A DNA stretch of 64,000 nucleotides, from contig NZ_BAABFA010000005.1 in assembly GCF_039540515.1 (NCBI RefSeq), positions 248,001-312,000 of the forward strand. Reading direction: 5' to 3'. The stretch is from Nemorincola caseinilytica (GTDB lineage Bacteria; Bacteroidota; Bacteroidia; Chitinophagales; Chitinophagaceae). Positions 1 through 8,306 of the stretch are shown here, piece after piece (within the stretch, counting starts at the first letter, position 1; each line of letters begins with the position of its first letter). The notes under the pieces were generated by a model. That model was not told the DNA's origin. It did no database searches and was given only the letters and a program-made list of their open reading frames with translations. Made by a program: the position numbers and the translations under genes.

Positions 1-878
1 ACAAAGCTCATTTTGCCGCTTGCCACTGTAGGCCTGGGCGCACGGAACGATATACGACGCGGGGTAGAAGAGAAAGAGAAGAACCTGTACCCAATGGCCC
101 ATATGCCCACACTTATGCCCAGCCACAGCAGCCTGTTCACCAGGAAGAGGCCTTCCATGGGCATCACCTGATGGTTCTTGTCATGGGTGCTCCAGTAGCG
201 GGTGAGGGTGCGCTTTGCAAAGGTGCCCATAGGGTCGGCGAGGGCCGCTACAGAGCGTAGCTCCAGCGAACTGAATGTAGAAGATGCCACACCATTGGCC
301 ACAAAGAACGCTATCAGCGAAAGCCATATCACCAGTATATCGCGCGATATAAGGCTCACTGCAAAGAAAATGGAGCCGAATATGAGCGTATTTGGCACTA
401 TCGTCTGCCAGTAGGTATGTATATACGGCGCCAGCATAAAGGCGCCTATACGGTCGGGGTTCAGGCCGGGCATGGCATAGCCTATCATCAGGCCGAAGGC
501 AGGCCCGGTAAGCACCAGCATGGCTACCATCATAGATGCCGCAAAACGCCCCGACAGGTAATTGAACCTGGTGACAGGCGTAGTGAATATCATGGAATAG
601 GTATTGAATTTGAAATCTTTCAATACCGCATTGCCCACTATGGCCACTATGATGATGAGACCTACATAGTTATTGATGAACGAAAAGAATGCATCTACTA
701 TCACAGGCGCATTGGCATATATCTTCTCTCCGCCAAAGGCGAACTTGGCCTCGGGGAACATGCCGCCGGCCAGCATGGCCACGAATGCAGTTACCGCTAT
801 CAGTACTACAAAGTATATATAGGTAGAGGCCGACCGTAACAGCCGCCTGACCTCGAATGAGAATATCGAACTGAACAT
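1..878 (-). CDS. ABC transporter permease, N-terminal part (runs off window)
   Basis: Reading the minus strand from the ATG at 878 gives an open frame of about 292 codons with no stop before the window edge. It begins MFSSIFSFEVRRLLRSAST and has a hydrophobic helix soon after, then several more membrane segments (for example around YVGLIIIVAIVGNAV and LIFGSIFFAVSLI). This is the ABC-2 type permease layout. The ATPase gene lies 20 nt upstream on the same strand, so the two probably form one exporter. From family knowledge, Bacteroidota proteins starting in this way often continue into an M1 aminopeptidase domain of a roughly 1200-residue fusion; that part would lie outside the window, so the fusion is an inference. 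Confidence 0.8.
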   Translation of the reverse strand, partial: MFSSIFSFEVRRLLRSASTYIYFVVLIAVTAFVAMLAGGMFPEAKFAFGGEKIYANAPVIVDAFFSFINNYVGLIIIVAIVGNAVLKDFKFNTYSMIFTTPVTRFNYLSGRFAASMMVAMLVLTGPAFGLMIGYAMPGLNPDRIGAFMLAPYIHTYWQTIVPNTLIFGSIFFAVSLISRDILVIWLSLIAFFVANGVASSTFSSLELRSVAALADPMGTFAKRTLTRYWSTHDKNHQVMPMEGLFLVNRLLWLGISVGIWAIGYRFFSFSSTPRRISFRAPRPTVASGKMSF

Positions 879-898
879 TGCTGTAAGTGTTGAATGGG

Positions 899-1759
899 TT
901 AGGAGATATTAGCGAAATAGATGTCCTCGAGTGTGGCCTTTTCCTGCACATACCCATTGCCCGGGTCGGTATCGCTATATATATGCACCACCATTTTCCC
1001 TCCCGACAGTTTAGAGAGTACCAGCCTATGCTGCTCCTGCACGCCTGCCACCTCGTCCTTGGCCACCTGCTTGCTCCATATCTTGCCGCCAAAGGCGTTC
1101 AGCATTTCCTGCGGCACACCGCGCTGCACCACCTTACCACCTGCTATTATGGCCATGTCGTTGCACAGTTCGCTTACGTCCTCCACTATATGGGTCGATA
1201 GGATCACTACTATATTTTCACCTATCTCGCTCAGCAGGTTGTTGAAACGCAGGCGCTCTGCGGGGTCCAGGCCGGCAGTAGGTTCGTCCACTATTATCAG
1301 CTTGGGGTCGCCTATCAGGGCTTGTGCTATCCCAAAGCGCTGTTTCATACCGCCCGAGTAGCCGCCAAGGAACTTATTGCGATGGTTGTACAGGTTCACC
1401 TGTTCCAGCAGGGCCTTCACCAGTTCCTTGCGCTCTTTATCGTTGGTTATGCCCTTCAGCCTGGCTATATAGTGCAGCATTTCCTCTGCCGATACCCTCG
1501 GGTACACACCGAACTCCTGCGGCAGGTAACCCAGGGTCTTGCGTAGTTCCTGTTTCTGGGTCAGTACGTTTATACCGTTGAAGGTGATAGTACCGGTGTC
1601 CGCATCCTGTAGGGTGGCTATCGTACGCATCAGCGACGATTTACCAGCCCCGTTGGGCCCCAGCAGCCCGAACATGCCGTTCGATATGGTAAGAGATACA
1701 TCCTTCAGCGCCTGCACGCCATTAGGATAGGTCTTGGAAAGGTTGGAGATCTGTAACAT
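899..1759 (-). CDS. ABC transporter ATP-binding protein
   Basis: This 286-residue nucleotide-binding subunit powers a membrane transporter by ATP hydrolysis. Visible motifs are Walker A GPNGAGKSS near residue 35, the signature YSGGMKQR, Walker B LIIVDEP followed by TAGLD, and the switch histidine in LSTHIVED. The length is typical of single-domain ABC-2 ATPases. It sits directly upstream of the permease at 1-878 with a 20-nt gap, which fits a two-gene operon. The substrate cannot be read from the sequence. Confidence 0.93.
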   Translation of the reverse strand: MLQISNLSKTYPNGVQALKDVSLTISNGMFGLLGPNGAGKSSLMRTIATLQDADTGTITFNGINVLTQKQELRKTLGYLPQEFGVYPRVSAEEMLHYIARLKGITNDKERKELVKALLEQVNLYNHRNKFLGGYSGGMKQRFGIAQALIGDPKLIIVDEPTAGLDPAERLRFNNLLSEIGENIVVILSTHIVEDVSELCNDMAIIAGGKVVQRGVPQEMLNAFGGKIWSKQVAKDEVAGVQEQHRLVLSKLSGGKMVVHIYSDTDPGNGYVQEKATLEDIYFANIS

Positions 1760-1878
1760 TATATAATGATGTATGGTTTGACAAATACTATATCGTCAAA
1801 TTAAGCATCTTGTTACAGTTCCGGAAGAAAAAATATTTCGGATGGTGGAAAATGCCCATAAAGGAGCAAATGCCGGAT

Positions 1879-2082
1879 CTATCGATCCCGCTTTCTTACC
1901 GAAAATACAGTACGGTCCAGCCTGGTTTGGTTGGTGGTGCCATACGCCTGGTTGATCAGGTAAAAAGCTGCTTCAAGCCTTTCCCGCAATGTCTTGTTCC
2001 GCCAGTACGATACATGGTCGTCAGCGTCCTTAGCGTTGATGGCCTTGAATGCGGTCCTGTCCAATCGGAATTTTTGTTCCAT
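1879..2082 (-). CDS. Small conserved protein, antitoxin-like orphan
   Basis: A 67-residue protein with a repeated motif: it opens with a basic/hydrophobic strand containing LDRTAF and closes with LDRTVFSVRKR, around a helical centre (WRNKTLRERLEAAFYLINQAYG). I recall very similar small proteins in Bacteroidota, commonly encoded next to a nucleotidyltransferase-like gene. No such partner is present here: the upstream neighbour is a divergent MerR regulator and the downstream neighbour is the ABC ATPase. It is therefore called as a real but orphan gene. The family resemblance is from memory; the function is unknown. Confidence 0.6.
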   Translation of the reverse strand: MEQKFRLDRTAFKAINAKDADDHVSYWRNKTLRERLEAAFYLINQAYGTTNQTRLDRTVFSVRKRDR

Positions 2083-2134
2083 ACCATGTAAAGATACCTA
2101 AATACTTCCGAACACTTTTCACTAGCTTTACATC

Positions 2135-2533
2135 ATGCTGATAGGCGAGCTGGCAAAAGCATCGGGGTTTTCCAAAGATACCATCAGGTACTACCAAAAG
2201 ATAGGCCTCATAGAGCTATCGAAGCAGGATCGCCGCGATAATAACTACCGCGACTATCCCGCCGAAACGCTGCAGACCCTCATCGCCATTCGCAACCTCA
2301 AGTCGCTGGGCTTCACGCTGGAGGAGATACGCGAGATAATAGTGCGCCGCCAGGTAGATGCCCTGGACCGCGATACCACCTTCCGCATCATAGAGCAGAA
2401 GATAATACACCTCGATGCCCAGGTAGATAAGCTGCTCCTCTACAAGCACAGGTTGCAAATAGCCCGCCTGCAGATGCAGGGCCAGCAGATAGACCACATC
2501 ATACCCCTTACCGAGATAAGTATGTGCGCCTAG
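2135..2533 (+). CDS. MerR family transcriptional regulator
   Basis: A 132-residue regulator with an N-terminal winged helix-turn-helix. The signature runs from MLIGELAKASGFSKDTIRYY through GLIELSKQDR to NNYRDYPAETL, followed by the helix LKSLGFTLEEIREI and a coiled-coil dimerisation helix (residues about 80-115). No cysteine cluster of the metal-sensing type is visible, and the only cysteine is close to the C-terminus (MCA). Its stop codon interlocks with that of the convergent clpP-like gene. Targets cannot be inferred. Confidence 0.9.
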   Translation: MLIGELAKASGFSKDTIRYYQKIGLIELSKQDRRDNNYRDYPAETLQTLIAIRNLKSLGFTLEEIREIIVRRQVDALDRDTTFRIIEQKIIHLDAQVDKLLLYKHRLQIARLQMQGQQIDHIIPLTEISMCA

Positions 2534-3132
2534 GCTGCCACTATCTTGTCTACTATACCATAGGCTATAGCCTCCTGCGCATCCATCCAGTGGTCCTTGT
2601 CAAAGTCCTCCTTTATGCGGTCTGTATCCTTTCCGCAGTTAGCGGCCAGTATGCGTGCGGCCATCTCCTTTGCCTTGGCTATCTGTTTGGCATGTATCTC
2701 TATCTCCCACATTCTGCCGCGAAAACCACCCATGCTGGGCTGGTGTATCATCACCTCGGCCATGGGGTATATGTAGCGGTGTCCCTTTTCTCCTGCCGAT
2801 AGCAGTATGGCCGCCATAGATGCCGCATGTCCTATGCAATAGGTATATACGGGCGCAGCTATGCTCTGCATCATATCGTGTATGGCATTGCCTGCCGTCA
2901 CCATGCCGCCTGGGCTGTTTATATAGAAGTGTATGGGCCTGGCAGCATCTATACCCGCCAGGTAGCACAGTTGCTCCACTATCACCCGGGCGTTATCATC
3001 TTCTACCGCTCCCCACAGAAATATCATGCGCTGCTCCAGCAGGTTGCGGTTCAGCACCTGCTGCATGCCAAGTGCCTGTTGTTTATTAGTATCGGTATCG
3101 GGTGGAGTATCGGTCGCAAGAAAGCTGTTCAT
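2530..3132 (-). CDS. clpP: ClpP-like serine protease (Clp protease proteolytic subunit)
   Basis: The chosen start gives about 200 residues, the usual ClpP length. The ClpP fold signatures are all visible: FYINSPGG (oxyanion region), the nucleophile Ser in GHAASMA, the catalytic His in VMIHQP, and an Asp in the EDFDKD stretch before AQEAIAYGIVDKI. The frame is open to a start at 3174, but a perfect TATGTTTG promoter box lies at 3154-3147, inside that longer frame, so the ATG at 3132 (MNSFLATD) is preferred. The gene stands alone without clpX or trigger factor beside it, so it may be a second ClpP rather than the housekeeping copy; that is inference. Confidence 0.88.
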   Translation of the reverse strand: MNSFLATDTPPDTDTNKQQALGMQQVLNRNLLEQRMIFLWGAVEDDNARVIVEQLCYLAGIDAARPIHFYINSPGGMVTAGNAIHDMMQSIAAPVYTYCIGHAASMAAILLSAGEKGHRYIYPMAEVMIHQPSMGGFRGRMWEIEIHAKQIAKAKEMAARILAANCGKDTDRIKEDFDKDHWMDAQEAIAYGIVDKIVAA

Positions 3133-3146
3133 GGTCTTTTTTACCA

Positions 3147-3154
3147 CAAACATA
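3147..3154 (-). promoter_or_regulatory. Bacteroidota -7 box of the clpP-like gene
   Basis: On the minus strand this reads TATGTTTG, an exact match to the TAnnTTTG -7 consensus. It ends only 14 nt before the ATG at 3132, so the transcript would have a very short leader. It also rules out the longer start at 3174. Confidence 0.55.
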
Positions 3155-3189
3155 GAGGGTGGAGTATACTCCAATGTTCACACCTTTTA

Positions 3190-3978
3190 TCAGGAAAATT
3201 CTATTTCGCCCTGCAGAAAGGTCACTGCATTGCCGCTTATGGCCACGCGTTCGCCCTGCATCTTGCACCATAGGTAGCCCTTGCGTTCCGATAGTTGTAT
3301 GGCCGATAGCTTGTCGCGCCCCAGCTCTGCCGACCAGTAGGGGGTAAGGGTAGTATGGGCCGATCCCGTTACCGGGTCCTCGTTTATGCCCGATCGCGGG
3401 CCGAAGAAGCGCGATACGAAGTCCACATCCGTACCTGCTGCTGTCACTATGATGCCCCGGGCATCTAGTGTGGCAAGAGCGGCAAGATCGGGGCGAAGCC
3501 TGATAACATCCTGCTCCGACGGCAGTACCGCCATATAGTCCGTCTTTCCTTTGAAGGTCTCCATAGGCTCTATACCCAGTCCTTCTACCAGCGCGGCAGG
3601 CGTGGCCACTTTCTCGTATGTATCTACAGGAAAATCCAGCGTCAGAAGGTCGTTCTCCCTGGTCACCCTCAGTGTACCGCTGCGGTGCGAGTGGAAAGCC
3701 AGTTCCGATGCCGTAGCATTGTAATGCTGGAATATGATGTGTGCCGCAGCAAGTGTGGCATGCCCGCACAGGTCTACCTCTACTGTAGGGGTGAACCAGC
3801 GTATCTCATACCCCACATCAGTGGTCACTATGAATGCGGTCTCGGCCAGGTTGTTCTCTGCGGCTATGGCTTGCATAGCTGTCTCTGGCAGCCATTCGGG
3901 CAGCATGCACACCGCCGCCGGGTTGCCTCTGAACAATCTATCGGTAAAGGCATCGGCCTGGTACATCTTTATTTTCAT
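3190..3978 (-). CDS. PhzF family isomerase/epimerase-like protein
   Basis: The 262-residue product from the ATG at 3978 begins MKIKMYQADAFTDRLFRGNP, the standard opening of PhzF proteins, and carries the conserved acidic residue in NNLAETAF (Glu46) that acts as general acid/base in PhzF. GHATLAAAHIIF and GSAHTTL are further family motifs at the symmetric domain interface. The frame is open upstream to 4209 and an in-frame ATG exists at 4002 (MSEKQFAT...), but family alignment favours 3978. Members catalyse isomerisation of various small acids; the substrate here is unknown. Confidence 0.85.
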   Translation of the reverse strand: MKIKMYQADAFTDRLFRGNPAAVCMLPEWLPETAMQAIAAENNLAETAFIVTTDVGYEIRWFTPTVEVDLCGHATLAAAHIIFQHYNATASELAFHSHRSGTLRVTRENDLLTLDFPVDTYEKVATPAALVEGLGIEPMETFKGKTDYMAVLPSEQDVIRLRPDLAALATLDARGIIVTAAGTDVDFVSRFFGPRSGINEDPVTGSAHTTLTPYWSAELGRDKLSAIQLSERKGYLWCKMQGERVAISGNAVTFLQGEIEFS

Positions 3979-4045
3979 TGTAGCGAACTGTTTTTCTGAC
4001 ATAATGATCGGGAGTAGACTGACAAACAGTGACAATATTACACAG

Positions 4046-4057
4046 ATCGGATCCGAT
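4046..4057. promoter_or_regulatory. 12-bp perfect palindrome in the phzF-degP intergenic region
   Basis: ATCGGATCCGAT is perfectly self-complementary and lies between the divergent PhzF-like and DegP-like genes. It could be an operator, but no repeat copy was noticed elsewhere and a single 12-mer may occur by chance. Confidence 0.2.
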
Positions 4058-4238
4058 ATCATTGCCCCAAATGTGAAAGATATTTTAAATCGGAACCTGC
4101 ATATAGAATGCCATTGTATGACCTTGCCAGGTCTCAGCAAAAGCACTCCTATATAATGGCTTGCCCAAGAGTATGTTAAGCTTATTTTCGTCTTGTCATA
4201 AGCGGTCATTTTAACAAGATCATAATGGCATAAGGCAA

Positions 4239-4246
4239 TATTTTTG
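4239..4246 (+). promoter_or_regulatory. -7 box upstream of degP-like gene
   Basis: TATTTTTG is an exact TAnnTTTG match 40 nt before the ATG at 4287. No clear TTTG -33 element is seen at the expected distance. Confidence 0.4.
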
Positions 4247-4286
4247 ATAGAGTAATTGCAAACAAAAAACTTACAACAGAACAGCT

Positions 4287-5765
4287 ATGAGAAATAAATT
4301 GTTTCCCGTTATCGCTACAGCTGCCCTCACGTCCGTGGCCACTCTGTTCGTCGCATCGCGTGTGCTCGACCGTGACCAGGGCCACTTTGCTGTTACCAAT
4401 AGCAGGCCAGTGCCTGTCAATTATGTCAATTATGCCGGTGCGGCCGCTCCCGCCGGTGCCGGTTTCGAACTGGCCGCAGAATCGTCGGTAAAGGCAGTGG
4501 TACACATCAAGACCGCCACCGCCGCGCGCATCATCACCGACAATAGTATGGGCGATGTGTTCAACCAGCTCTTCGGCCAGCGACAATATTATATACCCTC
4601 GCAGACCGGTTCGGGCTCTGGCGTGGTCATAAGCCCTGATGGCTATATAGTCACCAACAACCATGTGGTGGCCGATGCCAATGAGGTCACTGTCACCTTC
4701 AACGACCGCTATACGGCCAAGGCAAAGGTGATAGGCACCGACCCATCTACCGACATAGCAGTACTGCAGGTAGAGGGCGAGCGCAATATTCCCTTCATGG
4801 AGTTTGGCAATTCCGATGATGTGAAGCTGGGCCAGTGGGTGCTTGCGGTGGGTTTCCCGCTCAATCTCGATGCTACCGTCACTGCGGGTATAGTCAGTGC
4901 CAAGGGCCGTGCCCTGGGGGTCAACAGGCAGCGCTCCGGCGCTCCCATCGAGTCTTTCATACAGACCGATGCTGCCGTGAACCCGGGTAACAGTGGTGGT
5001 GCGCTGGTAAATACCACTGGCCAGCTTATAGGCATCAACTCTGCCATAGCATCGCCCACCGGTTCTTATGCGGGTTACTCCTATGCCATACCTGCCAATA
5101 TAGTACGCAAGGTTGTCAACGACCTCATGCGATATGGTGCCGTGCAGCGTGCGTACATGGGTGTAGAATACCTGGATAGCCGCACCGCCAGCCCCGAAGC
5201 GCTTACTGCTGCGGGCCTCGATAAGACCGAAGGGGTGTACATTACCAACATCAAGGCAAATAGTGGCGCTGCAAAGGCCGGTCTGAAGAAGGGCGATATA
5301 ATAACCCAGATAAACGGTGTGCCTGTGAACAGCGCATCGGATGTACAGGGCCAGATAGCCCGCTACCGTCCCGGCGACAACATCAGCATAATGTTCAACC
5401 GCAGTAGCAAGATGATGACCGCCAATGTGCAGCTTACCAATTTCAGCGGTACTACCGATATTCTGAAAAGCAATTCATCTGCCAGGATGCTGGGTGCTAC
5501 TTTCCGCCCCGTTACCGATAGCGAGAAAGAGAAGTATGGCATAGATAAAGGCATAGTGGTCTCTGACGCCGGTACAGGGGCACTGGCCCATCAGGCCAAG
5601 ATCCGTAAGGGCTTTATCATTACAGGTATCAACAACATACCAGTTGGTGCCGTGGCCGATCTCCAGCAATTGCTCGTCAGCAACAGTACCGTGCAGATAG
5701 CAGGTTTTTATCCCGGTACACAGGGCATGTACTATTACACCATCAACAACAACGGTGCCGAATAA
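4287..5765 (+). CDS. degP: DegP/HtrA-type periplasmic serine protease with two PDZ domains
   Basis: A 492-residue trypsin-like protease for envelope protein quality control. A single N-terminal hydrophobic segment (residues about 6-24) serves as signal peptide or anchor. The catalytic triad is His126 in TNNHVV, Asp156 in STDIAVL and Ser236 in GNSGGAL. Two PDZ domains follow: the first around GVYITNIKANSGAAKAGLKK (residues about 315-390), the second around IVVSDAGTGALAHQAKIRKG (about 405-490). Length and order match the DegP/DegQ family. It is transcribed alone and ends at a large hairpin. Confidence 0.95.
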   Translation: MRNKLFPVIATAALTSVATLFVASRVLDRDQGHFAVTNSRPVPVNYVNYAGAAAPAGAGFELAAESSVKAVVHIKTATAARIITDNSMGDVFNQLFGQRQYYIPSQTGSGSGVVISPDGYIVTNNHVVADANEVTVTFNDRYTAKAKVIGTDPSTDIAVLQVEGERNIPFMEFGNSDDVKLGQWVLAVGFPLNLDATVTAGIVSAKGRALGVNRQRSGAPIESFIQTDAAVNPGNSGGALVNTTGQLIGINSAIASPTGSYAGYSYAIPANIVRKVVNDLMRYGAVQRAYMGVEYLDSRTASPEALTAAGLDKTEGVYITNIKANSGAAKAGLKKGDIITQINGVPVNSASDVQGQIARYRPGDNISIMFNRSSKMMTANVQLTNFSGTTDILKSNSSARMLGATFRPVTDSEKEKYGIDKGIVVSDAGTGALAHQAKIRKGFIITGINNIPVGAVADLQQLLVSNSTVQIAGFYPGTQGMYYYTINNNGAE

Positions 5766-5777
5766 TATATAACGAGC

Positions 5778-5856
5778 CGACCGGGTCAAAAGGGTGCCAG
5801 ATAGGAATGTGTGATGAAGAATATAGTGTAAGAGCCCTTTTTCCCGGTCGTTTTCG
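5778..5856 (+). terminator. Long-loop terminator hairpin after degP-like gene
   Basis: Outer arms CGACCGGG (5778-5785) and CCCGGTCG (5843-5850) pair fully. Inner arms AAAAGGG (5788-5794) and CCCTTTT (from 5835) extend the stem, leaving a loop of about 40 nt, and TTTT follows. It is terminator-like, but the loop is unusually long. Confidence 0.5.
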
Positions 5857-5902
5857 TTTCATTATAAATATGTTTGTTTAGTTTGGAAATTACAGATCGT
5901 AA

Positions 5903-5932
5903 GGGCCGTCCCATTTTTGGGATGGCCCTTTT
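5903..5932. terminator. Strong intrinsic terminator
   Basis: An 11-bp stem GGGCCGTCCCA / TGGGATGGCCC with a TTTT loop, flanked by AA on the left and TTTT on the right. It could stop transcription from either side. The 5766-6121 gap holds this, the hairpin before it, a TATGTTTG box at 5869-5876, and the promoter of the EamA gene; no coding gene is seen. Confidence 0.75.
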
Positions 5933-6025
5933 ACTTTATAGCTACTGTGGCCTATCAGGATCGTATCGTTACCCTGGCCTGCCAAAACAAACTGTTATGG
6001 TCGAAAATTCAATAATTGTATCTGT

Positions 6026-6053
6026 TTTGTTTCCGTTGGAATGCTGAATTTTG
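6026..6053 (+). promoter_or_regulatory. Candidate promoter of the EamA transporter gene
   Basis: TTTG at 6026-6029 and GAATTTTG at 6046-6053 (one mismatch to TAnnTTTG), separated by 16 nt. If real, transcription begins near 6060. That is downstream of the in-frame ATG at 6041 and supports the start at 6122. Confidence 0.35.
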
Positions 6054-6121
6054 TGCCTTCAGCGGGGTATGCAAGACCTTTTATCCTCGCCCTGATACAT
6101 AACCCGATCGAACCGGCTCAT

Positions 6122-7084
6122 ATGACACGACAGACGAAAGCATACATCTCGCTAATATTCATTTGTGTAGTATGGGGTACTACCTATCTCGCCATCAGGG
6201 TAGGTGTTCTGCATTATCCTCCCTTCCTGTTCGCCGGCGTAAGGCAGGTAGTGGCAGGCCTTATACTCATACCGCTGGCACTGATCGGCAACAGGCGCAC
6301 CGACCTGAGCATGCTGAACCTGAGGCGGCAGGCTTTTATGGGTTTCCTTATGCTCACAGTGGGCAATGGTGGCGTTACCTGGGCCGAGAAGTACATACCC
6401 AGCGGCATAGCTGCGTTGCTGTGCTGCATGATGCCCATTTTCGCCGTACTGTTCAATCTCGCCTCTTCAAAGAAAGACCATTTCAATGCCACCATAGGTA
6501 CCGGCATGCTATTGGGTATATGCGGGGTGGGCCTCATCTTCCGGCACAACATTGCCGACCTTGCCCGGCCCGAATATATAGGTGGTATGGTGGGTATACT
6601 GCTGGCCACTGCGGGCTGGGCATATGGCAGTACGCTCAGCAAGCGTTATGGCGCAGCCGAGAACCCACTGTTCAATGCCGGTCTGCAATTATCCCTGGGT
6701 GGTATATTCATGCTGCTGCTCAGCCCCATTGCCGATGACCATTCCGCCCCCCTGGTATGGAACAACGATGGTATGCTGTCGCTGCTCTACCTCATCACCT
6801 TTGGTTCTGTACTGGCCTATGCGGCCTATATGTTCGCCCTGCGTGTACTGCCTGTAGGGGTAGCTACCATCTATGCCTATGTCAATCCCCTTATAGCTGT
6901 TATAGCCGGTTATCTGTTCCTCCACGAGGAGCTGAATATATATGTAGGGCTTGCCTTTATCACCATCGTCATCAGTGTCTTCCTGGTAAATCGCGGCTAC
7001 AGGCAGCAGCATAAGGAGGCCGCTACAAAAAAAGGAACGGAAATGGCCGATACATTCCCGGAGAATGCCCCGGCCGAGTCATAA
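6122..7084 (+). CDS. EamA/DMT-family membrane transporter
   Basis: A 320-residue inner-membrane protein of the drug/metabolite transporter superfamily, with about ten hydrophobic segments arranged as two EamA repeats. The first contains VVWGTTYLAIRVG and the second YIGGMVGILLATAGWAYGS, with the family motif ending in YAYVNPLIAVIAGYLFLHEEL. The frame extends upstream to 6041, but the ATG at 6122 (MTRQTKAYISLIF) places the start just before the first helix, as is usual. The C-terminal tail is hydrophilic. It is probably an exporter of metabolites or amino acids; the substrate is unknown. It is followed closely by ilvE. Confidence 0.9.
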   Translation: MTRQTKAYISLIFICVVWGTTYLAIRVGVLHYPPFLFAGVRQVVAGLILIPLALIGNRRTDLSMLNLRRQAFMGFLMLTVGNGGVTWAEKYIPSGIAALLCCMMPIFAVLFNLASSKKDHFNATIGTGMLLGICGVGLIFRHNIADLARPEYIGGMVGILLATAGWAYGSTLSKRYGAAENPLFNAGLQLSLGGIFMLLLSPIADDHSAPLVWNNDGMLSLLYLITFGSVLAYAAYMFALRVLPVGVATIYAYVNPLIAVIAGYLFLHEELNIYVGLAFITIVISVFLVNRGYRQQHKEAATKKGTEMADTFPENAPAES

Positions 7085-7103
7085 ACAACAAAAACCATGT
7101 GAT

Positions 7104-8156
7104 ATGGAACAGACAATTTCAATTACATCTCACACCGAAAGAAAGGTGACCGATACCAGGGCGCTGCCCTTTGGTAAAGTGCCTACAGAGCACATGTTCA
7201 TAGCCGAATACAAGGACGGCAAATGGCAGAACGCCTCGGTGACACCTTTTCACGATCTCTCGCTCAGTCCCATAGCCCTCTGCCTGCACTACGGGCAAAC
7301 GGTGTTCGAGGGAATGAAGGCTTTCCGCATGAACGATGGCAACATCAATGTGTTCCGCATGGACAAGCACTACGACCGTTTCAACCTGTCCCTGCAGCGT
7401 ATGTGCATGCCTGCAGTTCCCAAAGATCTTTTTGTCAATGCCATTCATCAACTAGTGGCCATCGATGCCGATTGGGTACCTACCGATGAGGATGGCTCGC
7501 TCTATATACGCCCCTTTATGATAGCTACCGAGGCCCGGATAGGCGTAAAAGTGGCCGACGAATACCTCTTCATGGTAGTGTGCAGCCCTGCTTTCCTATA
7601 TTACTCGCAGCCCCTGCGGGTAAAGGTAGAGACAACGTATGTACGCGCAGCCGAGGGCGGTACAGGCATGGCCAAATGCGGAGGCAACTATGGTGGTGCG
7701 TTCTATCCTGCAGGCCTGGCGCGTGAAGAGGGCTTCGACCAGGTACTCTGGACCGACAGCAAGACCCATGAATATATAGAGGAGTCGGGCACTATGAACG
7801 CCATGTTCTTTATAGATGATACCCTCATTACGCCATCCCTGTCAGGTTCCATACTCGATGGTGTTACTCGCAATTCGCTGCTCTCCATAGCGCGCGATAA
7901 GGGTGTAAGGGTAGAGGAACGCCCCATAAAGTATACCGAGCTGCTGGCTGCCTTCCAGGCTGGTAAAAGGGTAGAGGCCTTCGGTGCCGGTACCGCGGCA
8001 GTAGTAGCGCCCATAGCTACCATATCCATCCACGGTACCGACCATGCCTGCTATACCGGCAAGGATGCCATGATGTACAAGCTGCGTAGCTGGCTTTACG
8101 ATATCAGGATAGGTGCAGCACCCGATACCCACCACTGGAACTACATCATCCGCTGA
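7104..8156 (+). CDS. ilvE: Branched-chain amino acid aminotransferase
   Basis: A 350-residue class IV PLP aminotransferase that interconverts Leu, Ile and Val with their 2-oxo acids. Family motifs include LHYGQTVFEGMKAFR, the PLP lysine in MAKCGGNYGGAF, and EESGTMNAMFF followed by TPSLSGSILDGVTR. The frame is open from 7065, inside the end of the EamA gene, but MEQTISITSHTE at 7104 is the natural start, 19 nt after the upstream stop. Possible co-transcription with the EamA transporter is inferred from the short gap. It ends with a strong terminator. Confidence 0.95.
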   Translation: MEQTISITSHTERKVTDTRALPFGKVPTEHMFIAEYKDGKWQNASVTPFHDLSLSPIALCLHYGQTVFEGMKAFRMNDGNINVFRMDKHYDRFNLSLQRMCMPAVPKDLFVNAIHQLVAIDADWVPTDEDGSLYIRPFMIATEARIGVKVADEYLFMVVCSPAFLYYSQPLRVKVETTYVRAAEGGTGMAKCGGNYGGAFYPAGLAREEGFDQVLWTDSKTHEYIEESGTMNAMFFIDDTLITPSLSGSILDGVTRNSLLSIARDKGVRVEERPIKYTELLAAFQAGKRVEAFGAGTAAVVAPIATISIHGTDHACYTGKDAMMYKLRSWLYDIRIGAAPDTHHWNYIIR

Positions 8157-8181
8157 TCTCTTCTTGCATACATATACAGGA

Positions 8182-8210
8182 GCGCCGCACCATAAGTGCG
8201 GCGCCTTTTT
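8182..8210 (+). terminator. Intrinsic terminator after ilvE
   Basis: A perfect 9-bp stem GCGCCGCAC / GTGCGGCGC with loop CATAA, followed by CTTTTT. Confidence 0.85.
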
Positions 8211-8248
8211 GTATGTTCCTGTTCAAGTGGCACGGACCCTAACGGTAC

Positions 8249-8278
8249 AAAAAAAGAGGCAGGCCATTTGCCTACCTC
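8249..8278 (-). terminator. Intrinsic terminator of the 1053-aa secreted protein gene
   Basis: Read on the minus strand: stem GAGGTAGGC / GCCTGCCTC with one wobble pair, then seven Ts. It lies 29 nt beyond the stop of the gene at 8307-11468. Confidence 0.8.
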
Positions 8279-8306
8279 CTTTCCTTATTTATGAAGCGAG
8301 TTCTGG

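Noticed and set aside
6041..6121. N-terminal extension of the EamA protein from ATG 6041
   Set aside because: It lies at or upstream of the likely transcription start and lacks family similarity.
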